From NCBI GenBank assembly GCA_004362315.1, contig SNWL01000003.1, forward strand, positions 1,550,001-1,614,000: a stretch of 64,000 bases of DNA. Direction: 5' to 3'. Below the pieces are notes generated by a model that ran no database searches, was not told the DNA's origin, and was given only the letters and a program-made list of their open reading frames with translations. This DNA comes from Mycobacterium sp. BK086. Its GTDB lineage: Bacteria; Actinomycetota; Actinomycetes; Mycobacteriales; Mycobacteriaceae. Position numbers and translations under genes: made by a program. Below, piece by piece: positions 26,348 through 35,241 of this stretch; the first letter of the stretch is position 1, and each line of letters opens with the position of its first letter.

Positions 26348-27027
26348 GCGAGCCCGAGCTGGCGCATCCGGTCGTCGTGCGTGCGCTGCAGCCGGTCGAA
26401 GAAGTCGGCCACCTGACCCAGCCCACCCGGACCGGCCAACACCAGGTCGACGAGTTCGTCGTGCTCGGCCAGCACGTATTGGGCCTGGGTGATCGCCTCA
26501 CCGAGCAGCCGGCGCGACCACAGCGCCAGCCGGCTGCGCTGCCGCCCGCTGGTGGTCACCGCCGCCCGCACCTCGGCGACCACGAACTGCGAGTGGCCCG
26601 TCTCGGAGAGCACCCCACGCACCACCGAGGCCACCTCGTCGGGCAGCACGTCGGCGATCTCCAGATAGAAATCGGCCGCCAGCGCATCGCCGACGTACGT
26701 CTTGACCAGAGCCTCGAGCCAGGTGCTCGGCGTGGTCAGCCGGTGGTAGTTCTCCAGCGCCGAGGCGTGGCGCGACATCGCCGGGACGACGTCGACGCCG
26801 CGGGCCTCAAGAGCGTCGTGTAGCAGCTCGTAGTGGGCCATCTCGGCGGCCGCCATGCTGGCCATGTTGATCCGGCCCAGCAGGTTCGGCGCCATCCGTG
26901 CCTCGTCGGTGAGCCGGTAGAACGCCGCGACCTCGCCGTAGGCCAGCAGCGCGAACAACTCGTTGACGCCGGGGTGATCGGCGGAGATGCGCGCGGCAGA
27001 TCCGGCGGCGGGTTGCGGGGCGGTCAT
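26344..27027 (-). CDS. Ferritin-like diiron-fold protein (Rv3210c-like)
   Basis: The protein has 227 residues from the ATG at 27027 (MTAPQPAAG). Four long helices carry carboxylates typical of ferritin-like proteins: LLAYGEVAAF, AAAEMAHYELLHDALE (an ExxH pair), LAADFYLEIAD and GVLSETGHSQFVVAEV (another ExxxH-like pair). It belongs to the 'ferritin-like fold-containing' actinobacterial family related to MiaE-type hydroxylases. The substrate is unknown. It is divergent from rhlE and convergent with the MmpS-like gene. Confidence 0.8.
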   Translation of the reverse strand: MTAPQPAAGSAARISADHPGVNELFALLAYGEVAAFYRLTDEARMAPNLLGRINMASMAAAEMAHYELLHDALEARGVDVVPAMSRHASALENYHRLTTPSTWLEALVKTYVGDALAADFYLEIADVLPDEVASVVRGVLSETGHSQFVVAEVRAAVTTSGRQRSRLALWSRRLLGEAITQAQYVLAEHDELVDLVLAGPGGLGQVADFFDRLQRTHDDRMRQLGLA

Positions 27028-27083
27028 GGCCGACACTGTAGTCGCGGCTGGGGCTGCGATCAGTCTCGGCAAGCGCGACCAGC

Positions 27084-27089
27084 TACAAT
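27084..27089 (+). promoter_or_regulatory. Probable -10 element of rhlE
   Basis: TACAAT fits the mycobacterial SigA -10 consensus TANNNT; no good -35 is visible. Transcription would start near 27096. That leaves a leader of about 180 nt before the rhlE ATG, long for this genome and worth testing for cold or autoregulatory control. Confidence 0.45.
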
Positions 27090-27276
27090 GGAACCTGACA
27101 TGCGCCGTGAGGCGCGGTCAAGGAAATGTGCGTGCACGCAGTGGGCCCGCCTCCCTCAGTGCGGGGCCCGGCGAATCGGCATCGAATCTCTTGACGCCGA
27201 CTCCATTCCGAAGTCAGAACTCGTGCGCGCTGGACACAGCAACGAGGAACGACATCGGAAGGCACAACGCCACCAC

Positions 27277-28782
27277 ATGACACCACTGACAACACACCCC
27301 CATCTGTCCTTTGCCCAGCTCGGAGTGCGTGACGAGATCGTCCGCGCCCTCGCGGAAGAAGGCAAGGAACACGCCTTCGCCATCCAGGAACAGACCCTGC
27401 CGATGGCGCTGGCCGGCGACGACCTCATCGGTCAGGCCCGCACCGGCATGGGCAAGACCCTGGCCTTCGGCGTACCGCTGCTGCACCGGATCACCACCGA
27501 CACCACGCGCCCGCTGACCAGCATTCCGCGCGCGCTGGTCGTGGTACCGACCCGCGAGCTCTGCCTGCAGGTGCACGGTGACCTCGTCGCCGCGTCGAAG
27601 TACCTCCAGGCCGACGAGTCCCGCAAGCTGACCGTCACCGCGATCTACGGCGGGCGCCCCTACGAGCCGCAGATCGAGGCGCTGCAGAAGGGCGTCGACG
27701 TCGTCGTCGGCACCCCCGGCCGGCTGCTCGACCTGGCCCAGCAGGGTCACCTCCAGCTCGGCGGACTGTCGGTGCTGGTGCTCGACGAGGCCGACGAGAT
27801 GCTCGACCTGGGCTTCTTGCCCGATATCGAGCGCATCCTCAAGCAGCTCCCCGAGAAGCGCCAGGCCATGCTGTTCTCGGCGACCATGCCGGACCCGATC
27901 ATCACGCTGGCCCGCACGTTCATGAACCAGCCCACCCACATCCGGGCCGAGGGCGTGCAGGGCGCAGCCACCCACGACACCACCGAGCAGTTCGTCTACC
28001 GCGCCCATGCGCTGGACAAGGTCGAGATGGTCAGCCGCATCCTGCAGGCGCAGGGCCGCGGCGCGACGATGATTTTCACTCGCACCAAGCGCACCGCGCA
28101 GAAGGTGTCCGACGAGCTCGGTGAGCGCGGCTTCAAGGTCGGTGCCGTGCACGGCGACCTGGGCCAGATCGCCCGCGAGAAGGCGCTCAAGGCGTTCCGT
28201 ACCGGTGATATCGACGTGCTGGTCGCGACCGACGTGGCCGCCCGCGGTATCGACATCGACGACATCACCCACGTCATCAACTACCAGATCCCCGAGGACG
28301 AGCAGGCCTACGTGCACCGCATCGGGCGCACCGGCCGGGCCGGCAAGACGGGCATCGCGATCACCCTCGTCGACTGGGACGAGCTCGAACGCTGGTCGAT
28401 GATCGACAAGGCGCTCAAGCTCGAGTGCCCCGACCCCGCGGAGACCTACTCCAGCTCACCGCATCTCTACGAGGAACTGAGCATCCCGACCGACGCCGGC
28501 GGCTCGATCGGTGGCCCGCGCAAGTCGGCGCAGGCCGCCAAGAAGCAGGACGGGACGCGGATCAGCTCGACGGACTCCAACCGGGAACGGCCGAGCCGCA
28601 ACCGGTCTCGTCGTCGCACCCGTGGCGGTGCTGGAGCCAGTGGACACGTCGAGACCGCGGCGGATTCGCCCGCTGCCGACAAGCCTGCGGCCACCGACGG
28701 CGGCGACGACAGCCCGGCTCGCAAGCGCCGGCGCCGGCGTCGGCCGCGCCCCGCCGCCGAGGCCCCGGCAACAGCAAGCTGA
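27277..28782 (+). CDS. rhlE: DEAD-box RNA helicase RhlE
   Basis: The protein has 501 residues from the ATG at 27277 (MTPLTTHPHLSFAQLGV); the upstream extension of the frame has no helicase sequence. It shows the Q motif (AFAIQEQTLP), motif I ARTGMGKT (54-61), DEAD (170-173), SAT, and motif VI HRIGRTGRAG. The C-terminal tail of about 100 residues is basic and disordered, rich in RRRR clusters, as in cold-shock or degradosome helicases. It unwinds RNA in ribosome assembly and mRNA decay. The Shine-Dalgarno is weak. The downstream Rv3212-like gene follows 20 nt later. Confidence 0.94.
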   Translation: MTPLTTHPHLSFAQLGVRDEIVRALAEEGKEHAFAIQEQTLPMALAGDDLIGQARTGMGKTLAFGVPLLHRITTDTTRPLTSIPRALVVVPTRELCLQVHGDLVAASKYLQADESRKLTVTAIYGGRPYEPQIEALQKGVDVVVGTPGRLLDLAQQGHLQLGGLSVLVLDEADEMLDLGFLPDIERILKQLPEKRQAMLFSATMPDPIITLARTFMNQPTHIRAEGVQGAATHDTTEQFVYRAHALDKVEMVSRILQAQGRGATMIFTRTKRTAQKVSDELGERGFKVGAVHGDLGQIAREKALKAFRTGDIDVLVATDVAARGIDIDDITHVINYQIPEDEQAYVHRIGRTGRAGKTGIAITLVDWDELERWSMIDKALKLECPDPAETYSSSPHLYEELSIPTDAGGSIGGPRKSAQAAKKQDGTRISSTDSNRERPSRNRSRRRTRGGAGASGHVETAADSPAADKPAATDGGDDSPARKRRRRRRPRPAAEAPATAS

Positions 28783-28802
28783 CGACCGCTATCGTCGCCT
28801 AG

Positions 28803-30026
28803 ATGGTCAGACCCGAGCGCCGCACCAAGAGCGATCTCATCGCGGCGGCGACGATCGCGCTTGTCGTGGCTGTCATCGCCGGCCTGTTCTGGTGGAACAG
28901 CTCGGCGCGGGCCACGATCAGCCGGCCGGCCACCTCGCCGCCGCCGAATCCGGTTCCGGCACGGGTGGTTCCCGACACGCTGCATCAGCTGTGGACGGCG
29001 GCCAGCCCGCGCACGCTGAGCCCGATCGTGGTCGGCGGCACCGTGTTGACCGGGGACGGGACGACGGTGGAGGGCCGCGACCCGCAGACCGGACAGGTCC
29101 GCTGGACCTATGCCCGCGACACCGACCTGTGCGGAGTGTCCTACGTCTACGACCTCGCCGTCGCGGTGTACCCCGACGTTCGGGGCTGCGGTCAGGTCAG
29201 CGGCATCAACGGCGGTACCGGCCGCCGCGGCCCGACCCGCACGTCCTACGCCGACAAGCGAGTGGTGCTCAGCTCCAACGGCAGCGCTGTCCTCTCGGCC
29301 GGCCCTACCCGGCTGGAACTGTGGCGCTCGGACCTGGTGCGGATGCTGTCCTACGGCGAGATCGACGCCAGAGTCAAGCCGGTCAATCAAGGCGTCGGCA
29401 CCGGCTGCACCCTGATGTCGGCGGCCGCCAGCGACGAAGCGGTGTCGGTGCTGGAAGCCTGCCGGGATCAGAAGGATCTGCGCCTGACACTGCTCAAACC
29501 GGCCAAAGAGGAAGACGAACCCGACACCAAGAACGTGCCACTGCCCGGCGTGAGTGCCGATTCCGAGGCGCGGGTGCTTGCCGTGGCGGGCACGACGACC
29601 GCGGTCTACCTGCCCGCGCCGCAGCCCGAGATCGCCGTCTACGACGACACCGGCACCAAGATCGCCAGCACATTGCTGAAAAAGCCTCCGGTGCTTGCCA
29701 ATTCGGCCCAGGCCGTCACCAAGGCCGGCGACATGTTCACCTGGTGGACCGGTGACAGCGTGGAGGTCTTCGACTCCCGGCTGTCCTATCGCTACACCAT
29801 CGAGGCGTCCGCCGCGGTGGGCCCGCTGGGCCCGGGCGCGATGATGGCCGGCAAGTTGCTCATTCCGCTGACCAACGGCCTGGGGGTGTACGACCCAGCC
29901 AAGGGCGCCAACGAGCGCGTCATCGCCATCACCCACCCGGACGGCTCAGGACCGGTGGTCCCCACCGTCACCGACTCGAAGGTGATCGAGCAGCGCGGTC
30001 AAACGCTGGCCGCCTTCGGCCCCTAG
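28803..30026 (+). CDS. Membrane-anchored beta-propeller-like protein (Rv3212-like)
   Basis: The protein has 407 residues. An N-terminal basic segment and one membrane helix (LIAAATIALVVAVIAGLFWW, about 12-31) anchor it, with the rest outside the cell. The extracellular part has repeated PQQ/quinoprotein-like strands such as VEGRDPQTGQVRWTYARD and a final ANERVIAITHPDG segment, suggesting a seven-bladed propeller. Cysteines in TDLCG, RGCGQ, GTGCT and LEACRD may pair. The function is unknown; in M. tuberculosis it follows rhlE in the same way. Its stop codon overlaps the parA stop (CTAG). Confidence 0.8.
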   Translation: MVRPERRTKSDLIAAATIALVVAVIAGLFWWNSSARATISRPATSPPPNPVPARVVPDTLHQLWTAASPRTLSPIVVGGTVLTGDGTTVEGRDPQTGQVRWTYARDTDLCGVSYVYDLAVAVYPDVRGCGQVSGINGGTGRRGPTRTSYADKRVVLSSNGSAVLSAGPTRLELWRSDLVRMLSYGEIDARVKPVNQGVGTGCTLMSAAASDEAVSVLEACRDQKDLRLTLLKPAKEEDEPDTKNVPLPGVSADSEARVLAVAGTTTAVYLPAPQPEIAVYDDTGTKIASTLLKKPPVLANSAQAVTKAGDMFTWWTGDSVEVFDSRLSYRYTIEASAAVGPLGPGAMMAGKLLIPLTNGLGVYDPAKGANERVIAITHPDGSGPVVPTVTDSKVIEQRGQTLAAFGP

Positions 30027-30823
30027 ACCTCAGGGGTGAAGGTCGGCAATTCCTTGCCGGACTTCCAGTGCTTCAGCAACGACTTCGCCAGTTCGCGATA
30101 AGCCGTGCCGCCCTTGCTCTTTCGGCCCGCCAACACCGACGACCCGGACGCACTGGCCTCGGCGAAGCGCACCGTCCGCGGGATCGGCGGCGCCAGCACC
30201 GGCAGGTTGTAGCGGTCGGCGACGTCCAGGAGCACATCGCGGCTGTGCGTGGTGCGCGAGTCGTAGAGCGTGGGCAGCGCGCCGAGCAGCTTCAGGTTCG
30301 GGTTGGTGATCTGCTGCACGTCGTCCACGGTGCGCAGGAACTGGCCGACGCCGCGGTGCGCCAGCGTCTCGCACTGCAGCGGCACGATCACCTCGTCGGC
30401 GGCGGTCAGCCCGTTGAGGGTCAGCACACCCAACGAGGGCGGACAGTCGATGATCACCACGTCGAACTGGTCGAGCTTGTCCAGCGCGCGCTTCAGGGCG
30501 TACTCGCGGCCGGCCCGCATCAGCAGCATCGCCTCAGCGCCGGCCAGGTCGATGTTGGCCGGCAGCAGCGTCATGCCCTCGGCCGTCTCCACCAGCGCGG
30601 CGCTGGGCTCGACATCGCCGAGCAGCACCTCGTGCACCGACACCGGAAGTTTGTCCGGATCGGTGCCCAGCGAGAAGGTCAGACAGCCCTGCGGGTCGAG
30701 ATCGATGAGCAGGACACGCTTGCCCGCATCAACGAACGCCGCCCCCAGAGATGCGACCGTGGTTGTCTTGGCCACCCCACCCTTCTGGTTGGCCACCGCC
30801 AATACTCGGGTCACGGTGACCAT
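30023..30823 (-). CDS. ParA/Soj-family ATPase (Rv3213c-like)
   Basis: This 266-residue protein has the deviant Walker A KGGVAKTT (14-21), the DxD loop LIDLDPQGC, and Walker B VVIIDCPPSLG. ParA-type ATPases bind DNA or membrane cooperatively and position cargo such as chromosomes or protein clusters. No ParB gene or parS-like inverted repeat is next to it, and this is not the chromosomal parAB locus near the origin. It may therefore position something other than the chromosome. The M. tuberculosis counterpart occupies the same place. Confidence 0.9.
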   Translation of the reverse strand: MVTVTRVLAVANQKGGVAKTTTVASLGAAFVDAGKRVLLIDLDPQGCLTFSLGTDPDKLPVSVHEVLLGDVEPSAALVETAEGMTLLPANIDLAGAEAMLLMRAGREYALKRALDKLDQFDVVIIDCPPSLGVLTLNGLTAADEVIVPLQCETLAHRGVGQFLRTVDDVQQITNPNLKLLGALPTLYDSRTTHSRDVLLDVADRYNLPVLAPPIPRTVRFAEASASGSSVLAGRKSKGGTAYRELAKSLLKHWKSGKELPTFTPEV

Positions 30824-30893
30824 CCTTGCAGGTTCACCGCCGTTGCGTCCCGGCTGTTACGGCGCGCCTGGTCATCGGGCAGAATCAGTCAGC

Positions 30894-31499
30894 GTGAGCG
30901 TCGGAACGCATCGGCTGGTCCTGCTTCGGCACGGCGAAACCGAATGGTCCAAGAGTGGCCAGCACACCAGCACGACCGATATCGGCCTCACCGAGCAGGG
31001 ACGCGAGCAGGCCAAACTGGCCGCCCTCACACTCGACCACCTCGGACTCGACAATCCGCTGGTGATCAGCAGCCCGCGCAAACGCGCGCTGGAAACCGCC
31101 GAGCTGGCCGGGCTGACCGTCGACGAGGTGTCTCCGCTGCTGTCCGAATGGAATTACGGCGACTACGAGGGCCTGACCACCCACCAGATCCGCACCGACA
31201 CCCCCGGCTGGCTGCTGTGGACCTACGGCTGCCCCGGCGGCGAGAGCGTGGACCAGGTCAGCATGCGCGCCGATCAGGCGGTATCGCACGCGCTGGAGAA
31301 CATGGTCGAGAGGGATGTGGTGTTCGTCAGCCACGGCCACTTCTCCCGCTCGGTGGTCACCCGCTGGGTGGAGCAGCCGCTGCGGGAAGGCGCCCGGTAC
31401 GGGTTCGGGACGGCCTCGGTCGCGGTGTGCGGTTTCGAGTACGGCCTGCGGCAGCTCTCGGCGCTGGGTTTGACCAGCCACCGGGTCACCGGGACGTGA
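30894..31499 (+). CDS. gpm2: Histidine phosphatase (Rv3214/Gpm2-like)
   Basis: The protein has 201 residues with a GTG at 30894. The catalytic RHGET holds the phospho-accepting H13. SPRKRALETAEL, LSEWNYGDYEG and VSHGHFSR supply the rest of the pocket. Although named after phosphoglycerate mutase, the M. tuberculosis protein behaves as an acid phosphatase rather than a mutase. The physiological substrate is uncertain. Its TGA overlaps the entC ATG (TGATG), placing it first in an operon with entC and an acetyltransferase. Confidence 0.9.
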   Translation: MSVGTHRLVLLRHGETEWSKSGQHTSTTDIGLTEQGREQAKLAALTLDHLGLDNPLVISSPRKRALETAELAGLTVDEVSPLLSEWNYGDYEGLTTHQIRTDTPGWLLWTYGCPGGESVDQVSMRADQAVSHALENMVERDVVFVSHGHFSRSVVTRWVEQPLREGARYGFGTASVAVCGFEYGLRQLSALGLTSHRVTGT

Positions 31500-32590
31500 T
31501 GGCCCCGCTCTCCTTTGTGCTCAGCGGGCCCGCCGGGACGGTCGTCGCCGAAGGGATCCAGACGGGGTACGACGATGTCGCTGCGGCGTCGACCGCGCTG
31601 GCCGACGGGTCGGCCGATGTGGTGGTCGGCGCGTTGCCTTTCGACATCCGGGGCAAGGCGGCGTTGTTGTCGCCGACCTCGGTGACATTCACCGACGCCT
31701 TGCCCGCCTGGCCGATGACGGCGTTGCCTGCGGTTCGCATCGCCGCGACCCTGCCCTCACCCGAGGAGCACCGTGCCCGCATCCATACCGCCCTGGGCCG
31801 TCTCACCAACCCTGAAAGCGCTTTGCAGAAGGTCGTTTTGGCGCGTGCGTTGCGTCTTGTCGCCGACGGTTCGCTGGACGAGCGAGCGATCCTGCACCGG
31901 CTGGCTGCCGACGCCGAGGCCACGGCCTACCTGGCCGACCTGTCCCCCGCCGGTGGCGACTACGCCGGCACCGCCCTGGTGGGCGCCAGCCCCGAACTGC
32001 TGGTCGCCCGGTCCGGTGAACTGGTCAGCTGCCAGCCGTTCGCCGGGTCAGCGCCGCGCTCGGCGGACCCACAGACCGACGCCGCCAACGGCGCCGGTCT
32101 GGCCGAGTCGGGCAAGAACCGCCATGAGCACCAGCTGGTCGTCGACACGATGCGGGCCGCACTCGAGCCGCTGTGCGCCGAACTCGAGGTCGCCGAGCAG
32201 CCACAGCTGAGCCACACCGCCGCGCTGTGGCACCTGTCCACCCCGATCCGCGGCCGGTTACGCGACTCCTCGGTCACCGCAATCGATTTGGCGCTGGCCC
32301 TGCATCCGACTCCGGCGGTTGGCGGGGTTCCGACGCAGGACGCAGTCGATCTGATCGCGCAGCTGGAAGGCGACCGCGGCTTCTACGCCGGCGCGGTGGG
32401 CTGGTGCGACGCCCGCGGTGACGGCCGGTGGGTGGTGGCGATCCGCGGCGCACAACTGTCCGCCGACCGCCGCGTGGCGCTGGCCCAGGCCGGCGGCGGT
32501 ATCGTCGCAGAATCGGACGCGGATGACGAAGTAGCAGAAACCACAACGAAATTCAGGACCATCCTGTCTGCATTGGGAGTGCAATCATGA
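31499..32590 (+). CDS. entC: Isochorismate synthase EntC-like
   Basis: The protein has 363 residues from the ATG at 31499. It is a chorismate-utilising enzyme of the anthranilate-synthase-I fold. LQKVVLARALRL, GASPELLVARSG, NRHEHQLVVD, LHPTPAVGGVP and GDRGFYAGAVGW are the conserved active-site blocks. In this family it would convert chorismate to isochorismate for salicylate/mycobactin or menaquinone. The first 90 residues are less conserved. It overlaps gpm2 upstream and the acetyltransferase downstream (ATGA), so all three genes are coupled. Which pathway it feeds cannot be told from this window. Confidence 0.9.
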   Translation: MAPLSFVLSGPAGTVVAEGIQTGYDDVAAASTALADGSADVVVGALPFDIRGKAALLSPTSVTFTDALPAWPMTALPAVRIAATLPSPEEHRARIHTALGRLTNPESALQKVVLARALRLVADGSLDERAILHRLAADAEATAYLADLSPAGGDYAGTALVGASPELLVARSGELVSCQPFAGSAPRSADPQTDAANGAGLAESGKNRHEHQLVVDTMRAALEPLCAELEVAEQPQLSHTAALWHLSTPIRGRLRDSSVTAIDLALALHPTPAVGGVPTQDAVDLIAQLEGDRGFYAGAVGWCDARGDGRWVVAIRGAQLSADRRVALAQAGGGIVAESDADDEVAETTTKFRTILSALGVQS

Positions 32591-33066
32591 CGCTGATCCG
32601 CTTGGCCCGTCCCGGCGACGAGGCCGACATCGTGACGATGATCCGCGAACTCGCCGAATTCGAACATGCGCTCGACCAGTGCACTGTGACCGAAACTCAG
32701 ATCACCGCAGCACTTTTCGCCGAGAATCCGGTCGGGTCGTGCCACATCGTCGAGGTCGACGGTGAAGCCGCCGCGGTTGCCCTGTGGTTCCGCACCTTCT
32801 CCACCTGGGACGGCGTGGCCGGAATCTACCTGGAGGACTTGTTCGTTCGCGACAAGTTCCGCCGTCGCGGGCTGGCCCGCACCCTGCTCGCGACGTTGGC
32901 CAAGGAATGCGTCGACAACGGGTACACCCGCCTGGCGTGGGAAGTGCTCGACTGGAACGTCAACGCGATCGCGCTCTACGACGCCGTCGGCGGCAAGCAG
33001 ATGTCGGAATGGCTCAATTACCGGGTGAGCGGCCCAGAGCTCCAGGCGCTGGCTTCAGAAGCCTGA
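32587..33066 (+). CDS. GNAT-family acetyltransferase (Rv3216-like)
   Basis: This 159-residue protein has the GNAT acetyl-CoA motif A (LEDLFVRDKFRRRGLARTLLATLA; R/QxxGxG-like RRRGLA) and the motif B core AWEVLDWNVNAIALYDAVGG. This resembles diamine or spermidine N1-acetyltransferase relatives. The substrate is unknown. The start overlaps the entC stop (ATGA). The 3' end overlaps the XRE regulator gene on the other strand by 49 nt, unusual for this compact but mostly non-overlapping region. Confidence 0.88.
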   Translation: MTLIRLARPGDEADIVTMIRELAEFEHALDQCTVTETQITAALFAENPVGSCHIVEVDGEAAAVALWFRTFSTWDGVAGIYLEDLFVRDKFRRRGLARTLLATLAKECVDNGYTRLAWEVLDWNVNAIALYDAVGGKQMSEWLNYRVSGPELQALASEA

Positions 33067-33917
33067 CCGGCCGCCCACGATGCCAGCAGCGCCAGATCGT
33101 CAGCGGTCGGTGTGCCTGCGGGCGCGGTGTAGACGGTGAAGTGCAGGCCGGGGTCGGCGGGCAGTTCCAGGGACTCGACGTCCAAGTCGAGCTGGCCGAC
33201 GATCGGATGGTGCATCCGCTTGCGTCCGGACCGGTGCAGCCGCACGTTCTGAGATGCCCACCGCTGCCGGAATAGCTGGCTGCACGTTGACAATTCGCCG
33301 ACCAGCGCGATGAGCTCCTCGTCGTGCGGATTGCGGCCGACCTCCATGCGTAGCTTCGCGGCCACGTCATCGGCAATCTGGTCGAAGTCGACGAAGAACT
33401 GTCTTGCCGCGTCGGGATCCAGATAAATGAACCGAGCCGTGTTCGCGGGTCGTCGCGGGTCGGCCAACACCGGCGAAAACAGTGCGCGGGCAAGATGATT
33501 GGTGGCGAGAACGTCATAACGGCTGTTGCAAATCCACGCCGGCGCATCGGAGATGGCGTCGAGTACCCGTTGCAACGTCGAGCGCACCGTCACCGCAGGA
33601 TTACGCCGGCGTGCGCCGCTGCGCGCCCCAGATCGGCGTGCGAGGTGGAACAGGTGATCGCGCTCGGCCTCATCCAGCTGTAGGGCCGATGCCAACGCCT
33701 CGAGCACGCCATCGGAGGCACCGGCGAGGCTGCCGCGCTCCAACCGCACGTAATAGTCGACCGATACCCCCGCCAGAAGCGCTACCTCCTCGCGACGCAA
33801 ACCTTTGACCCGACGGTTGCCGCCGGAGGCGGGCAGGCCCGCCTGCTCGGGTGCGATGCGGGCGCGACGCGAGCTGAGAAAATCGCGGATATCGGCACGT
33901 AGATCCATCGTGGCCAT
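33018..33917 (-). CDS. XRE-family regulator with MmyB-like ligand domain
   Basis: This 299-residue protein may start at 33917 or at the ATG at 33908. The N-terminal helix-turn-helix (LRREEVALLAGVSVDYYVRLERG, about 40-62) is followed by an MmyB-like sensory domain with its typical WICNSRYDVLATNHLARALF, DFDQIADDVAAKLRMEVGRNP and HFTVYTAPAGTPTADDL. Such regulators often sit beside an SDR gene and control it in response to a small ligand, perhaps a fatty acid. Here the SDR gene is directly upstream on the same strand, 57 nt away. It is not part of the M. tuberculosis layout I recall. Confidence 0.88.
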   Translation of the reverse strand: MATMDLRADIRDFLSSRRARIAPEQAGLPASGGNRRVKGLRREEVALLAGVSVDYYVRLERGSLAGASDGVLEALASALQLDEAERDHLFHLARRSGARSGARRRNPAVTVRSTLQRVLDAISDAPAWICNSRYDVLATNHLARALFSPVLADPRRPANTARFIYLDPDAARQFFVDFDQIADDVAAKLRMEVGRNPHDEELIALVGELSTCSQLFRQRWASQNVRLHRSGRKRMHHPIVGQLDLDVESLELPADPGLHFTVYTAPAGTPTADDLALLASWAAGQASEASAWSSGPLTR

Positions 33918-33974
33918 CCCTCCACCGTAAGCTCGCCACGCAATCCGAGGGAGGCACTGCGAGTACCCCGCCGC

Positions 33975-34778
33975 CTAGGTGCCCGATGCGGTTGTCGCGA
34001 TGCCCCCGTCTACCGGGATGACGGCACCCGTGAGGTATGCGCCCGCCCGGCTGGCGAGAAACACGGCGACACCCGCCATGTCGTCGTCACGCCCGAGGCG
34101 GCGCAGCGGGGCCGCGGCAGCGATCGTGTCGCCGATGGCATCGAGCGTGGAGGCCATCATCTGCGACGGGAACGGTCCCGGCGCCACCGCGTTCACCGTG
34201 ACGTGCTGTGGGCCAAGCTCTCTGGCAAGCACTCTGGTGAGTTGATGCAGTGCCGCTTTGCTGCTGGCGTACGAGTAATTGGGCGACTGGGCGACGTGGA
34301 TCGCGGCGATACTCCCGATGTTGATGACCCGTGCTGGGTCATCGGCAGTGCCCGCCCTGCTGAGTGCCGGGAGCAGCGCCTGCACCAGCCAGAACGGCGA
34401 CTTGAGGTTGAGGTCGATCACCGAGTCCCAGGCCTCGTCCGGGAAGGTCGCCAGCGGCTCACGCCACATCGCTCCGGCGTTGTTGACCAGGATGTCCAGG
34501 CGTCCCGACTCGACCGTGACAAGGTCAGCGAGGCGTTGACACTCGTCGTGCCTGGACAGGTCCGCGGGGATCGCGTGAACGTCACCGAATGCGGACAGTA
34601 GACGCTGCGCCTCCACGCAAGAATCGGCGTTGCGTGAGCTGATGACGACGCGGGCGCCCGCCTGGAGAAGGCCGCGCGCGATCATCAACCCAATGCCCCT
34701 GGTGCCGCCAGTGACAAGGGCGTACTTTCCGCTTAGATCGAAAAGTTCTGTGTGAGTGGTGAATTGGCTGTCCGTCAT
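33975..34778 (-). CDS. Short-chain dehydrogenase/reductase
   Basis: This 267-residue classical SDR has the cofactor loop TGGTRGIG (about 23-30), NNAG at 99-102, the active-site serine in INIGSIA and the catalytic YASSK. The C-terminal IPVDGG is typical of FabG-like family members. The arginines after the first beta strand (SSRNA) suggest NADP(H) preference. The substrate is unknown. It is upstream of, and probably co-transcribed with, the MmyB-like regulator. A short palindrome overlaps its Shine-Dalgarno, possibly the regulator's target. Confidence 0.88.
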   Translation of the reverse strand: MTDSQFTTHTELFDLSGKYALVTGGTRGIGLMIARGLLQAGARVVISSRNADSCVEAQRLLSAFGDVHAIPADLSRHDECQRLADLVTVESGRLDILVNNAGAMWREPLATFPDEAWDSVIDLNLKSPFWLVQALLPALSRAGTADDPARVINIGSIAAIHVAQSPNYSYASSKAALHQLTRVLARELGPQHVTVNAVAPGPFPSQMMASTLDAIGDTIAAAAPLRRLGRDDDMAGVAVFLASRAGAYLTGAVIPVDGGIATTASGT

Positions 34779-34832
34779 CCAACCAGGTTGACAGGCATGT
34801 TCGGCCGCTGGGAGATCCTGCCGATACAGGTA

Positions 34833-35219
34833 CTACTGGGCCCCCGATGCCCAGCGCAGCGCCGGCGGGCTGAACAGCAGCCCGAGCACCGCGATGGCCA
34901 CCCCGCCGAGAGCGACGGCGTAGACCGGCTGGTGTGCGGCCACGATGTACCAGGCCACCGGCAGCAGCAGCAGATTCGCGAAGATCGCGATCCCTCGGCC
35001 CCAGCGCCGCCCGGTGATCAGTGCCCACCCGGCGGCCAGGACCGCGGCGCCCATCACGGCGAACCAGCCGGCCGTCCCGTATCCGTTGACGATGTGCTGG
35101 TCGGCGCCGCCGACGGCGCGCACCACCAGCACGATGGCCACGACGATGGCCACCACACCTTCGGCCGCCGCAGTGAAACCGGCGTAGCGGACCACGGATG
35201 GGAGAGCAGATTGGGTCAC
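34833..35219 (-). CDS. Four-TM small membrane protein (Rv3217c-like)
   Basis: I start it at the GTG at 35219 (128 residues, MTQSALPSVVRYAG), with TACGGGG directly upstream. Four hydrophobic helices are visible: GVVAIVVAIVLVVRAV, FAVMGAAVLAAGWALI, IAIFANLLLLPVAWYIV and AVALGGVAIAVLGLLF. No conserved polar motif points to a function. A homologous integral membrane protein lies just before the lipid kinase and whiB1 in M. tuberculosis. It follows the acyltransferase gene by 22 nt on the same strand and may share its transcript. Confidence 0.75.
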   Translation of the reverse strand: MTQSALPSVVRYAGFTAAAEGVVAIVVAIVLVVRAVGGADQHIVNGYGTAGWFAVMGAAVLAAGWALITGRRWGRGIAIFANLLLLPVAWYIVAAHQPVYAVALGGVAIAVLGLLFSPPALRWASGAQ

Positions 35220-35241
35220 CCCCGTAAGGTAGCCCGTCCGA

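Noticed and set aside
34780-34790. Short palindrome CAACCAGGTTG over the SDR Shine-Dalgarno
   Set aside because: Only five-base arms; it could be the MmyB-like regulator's site but is too short to call without a second copy.
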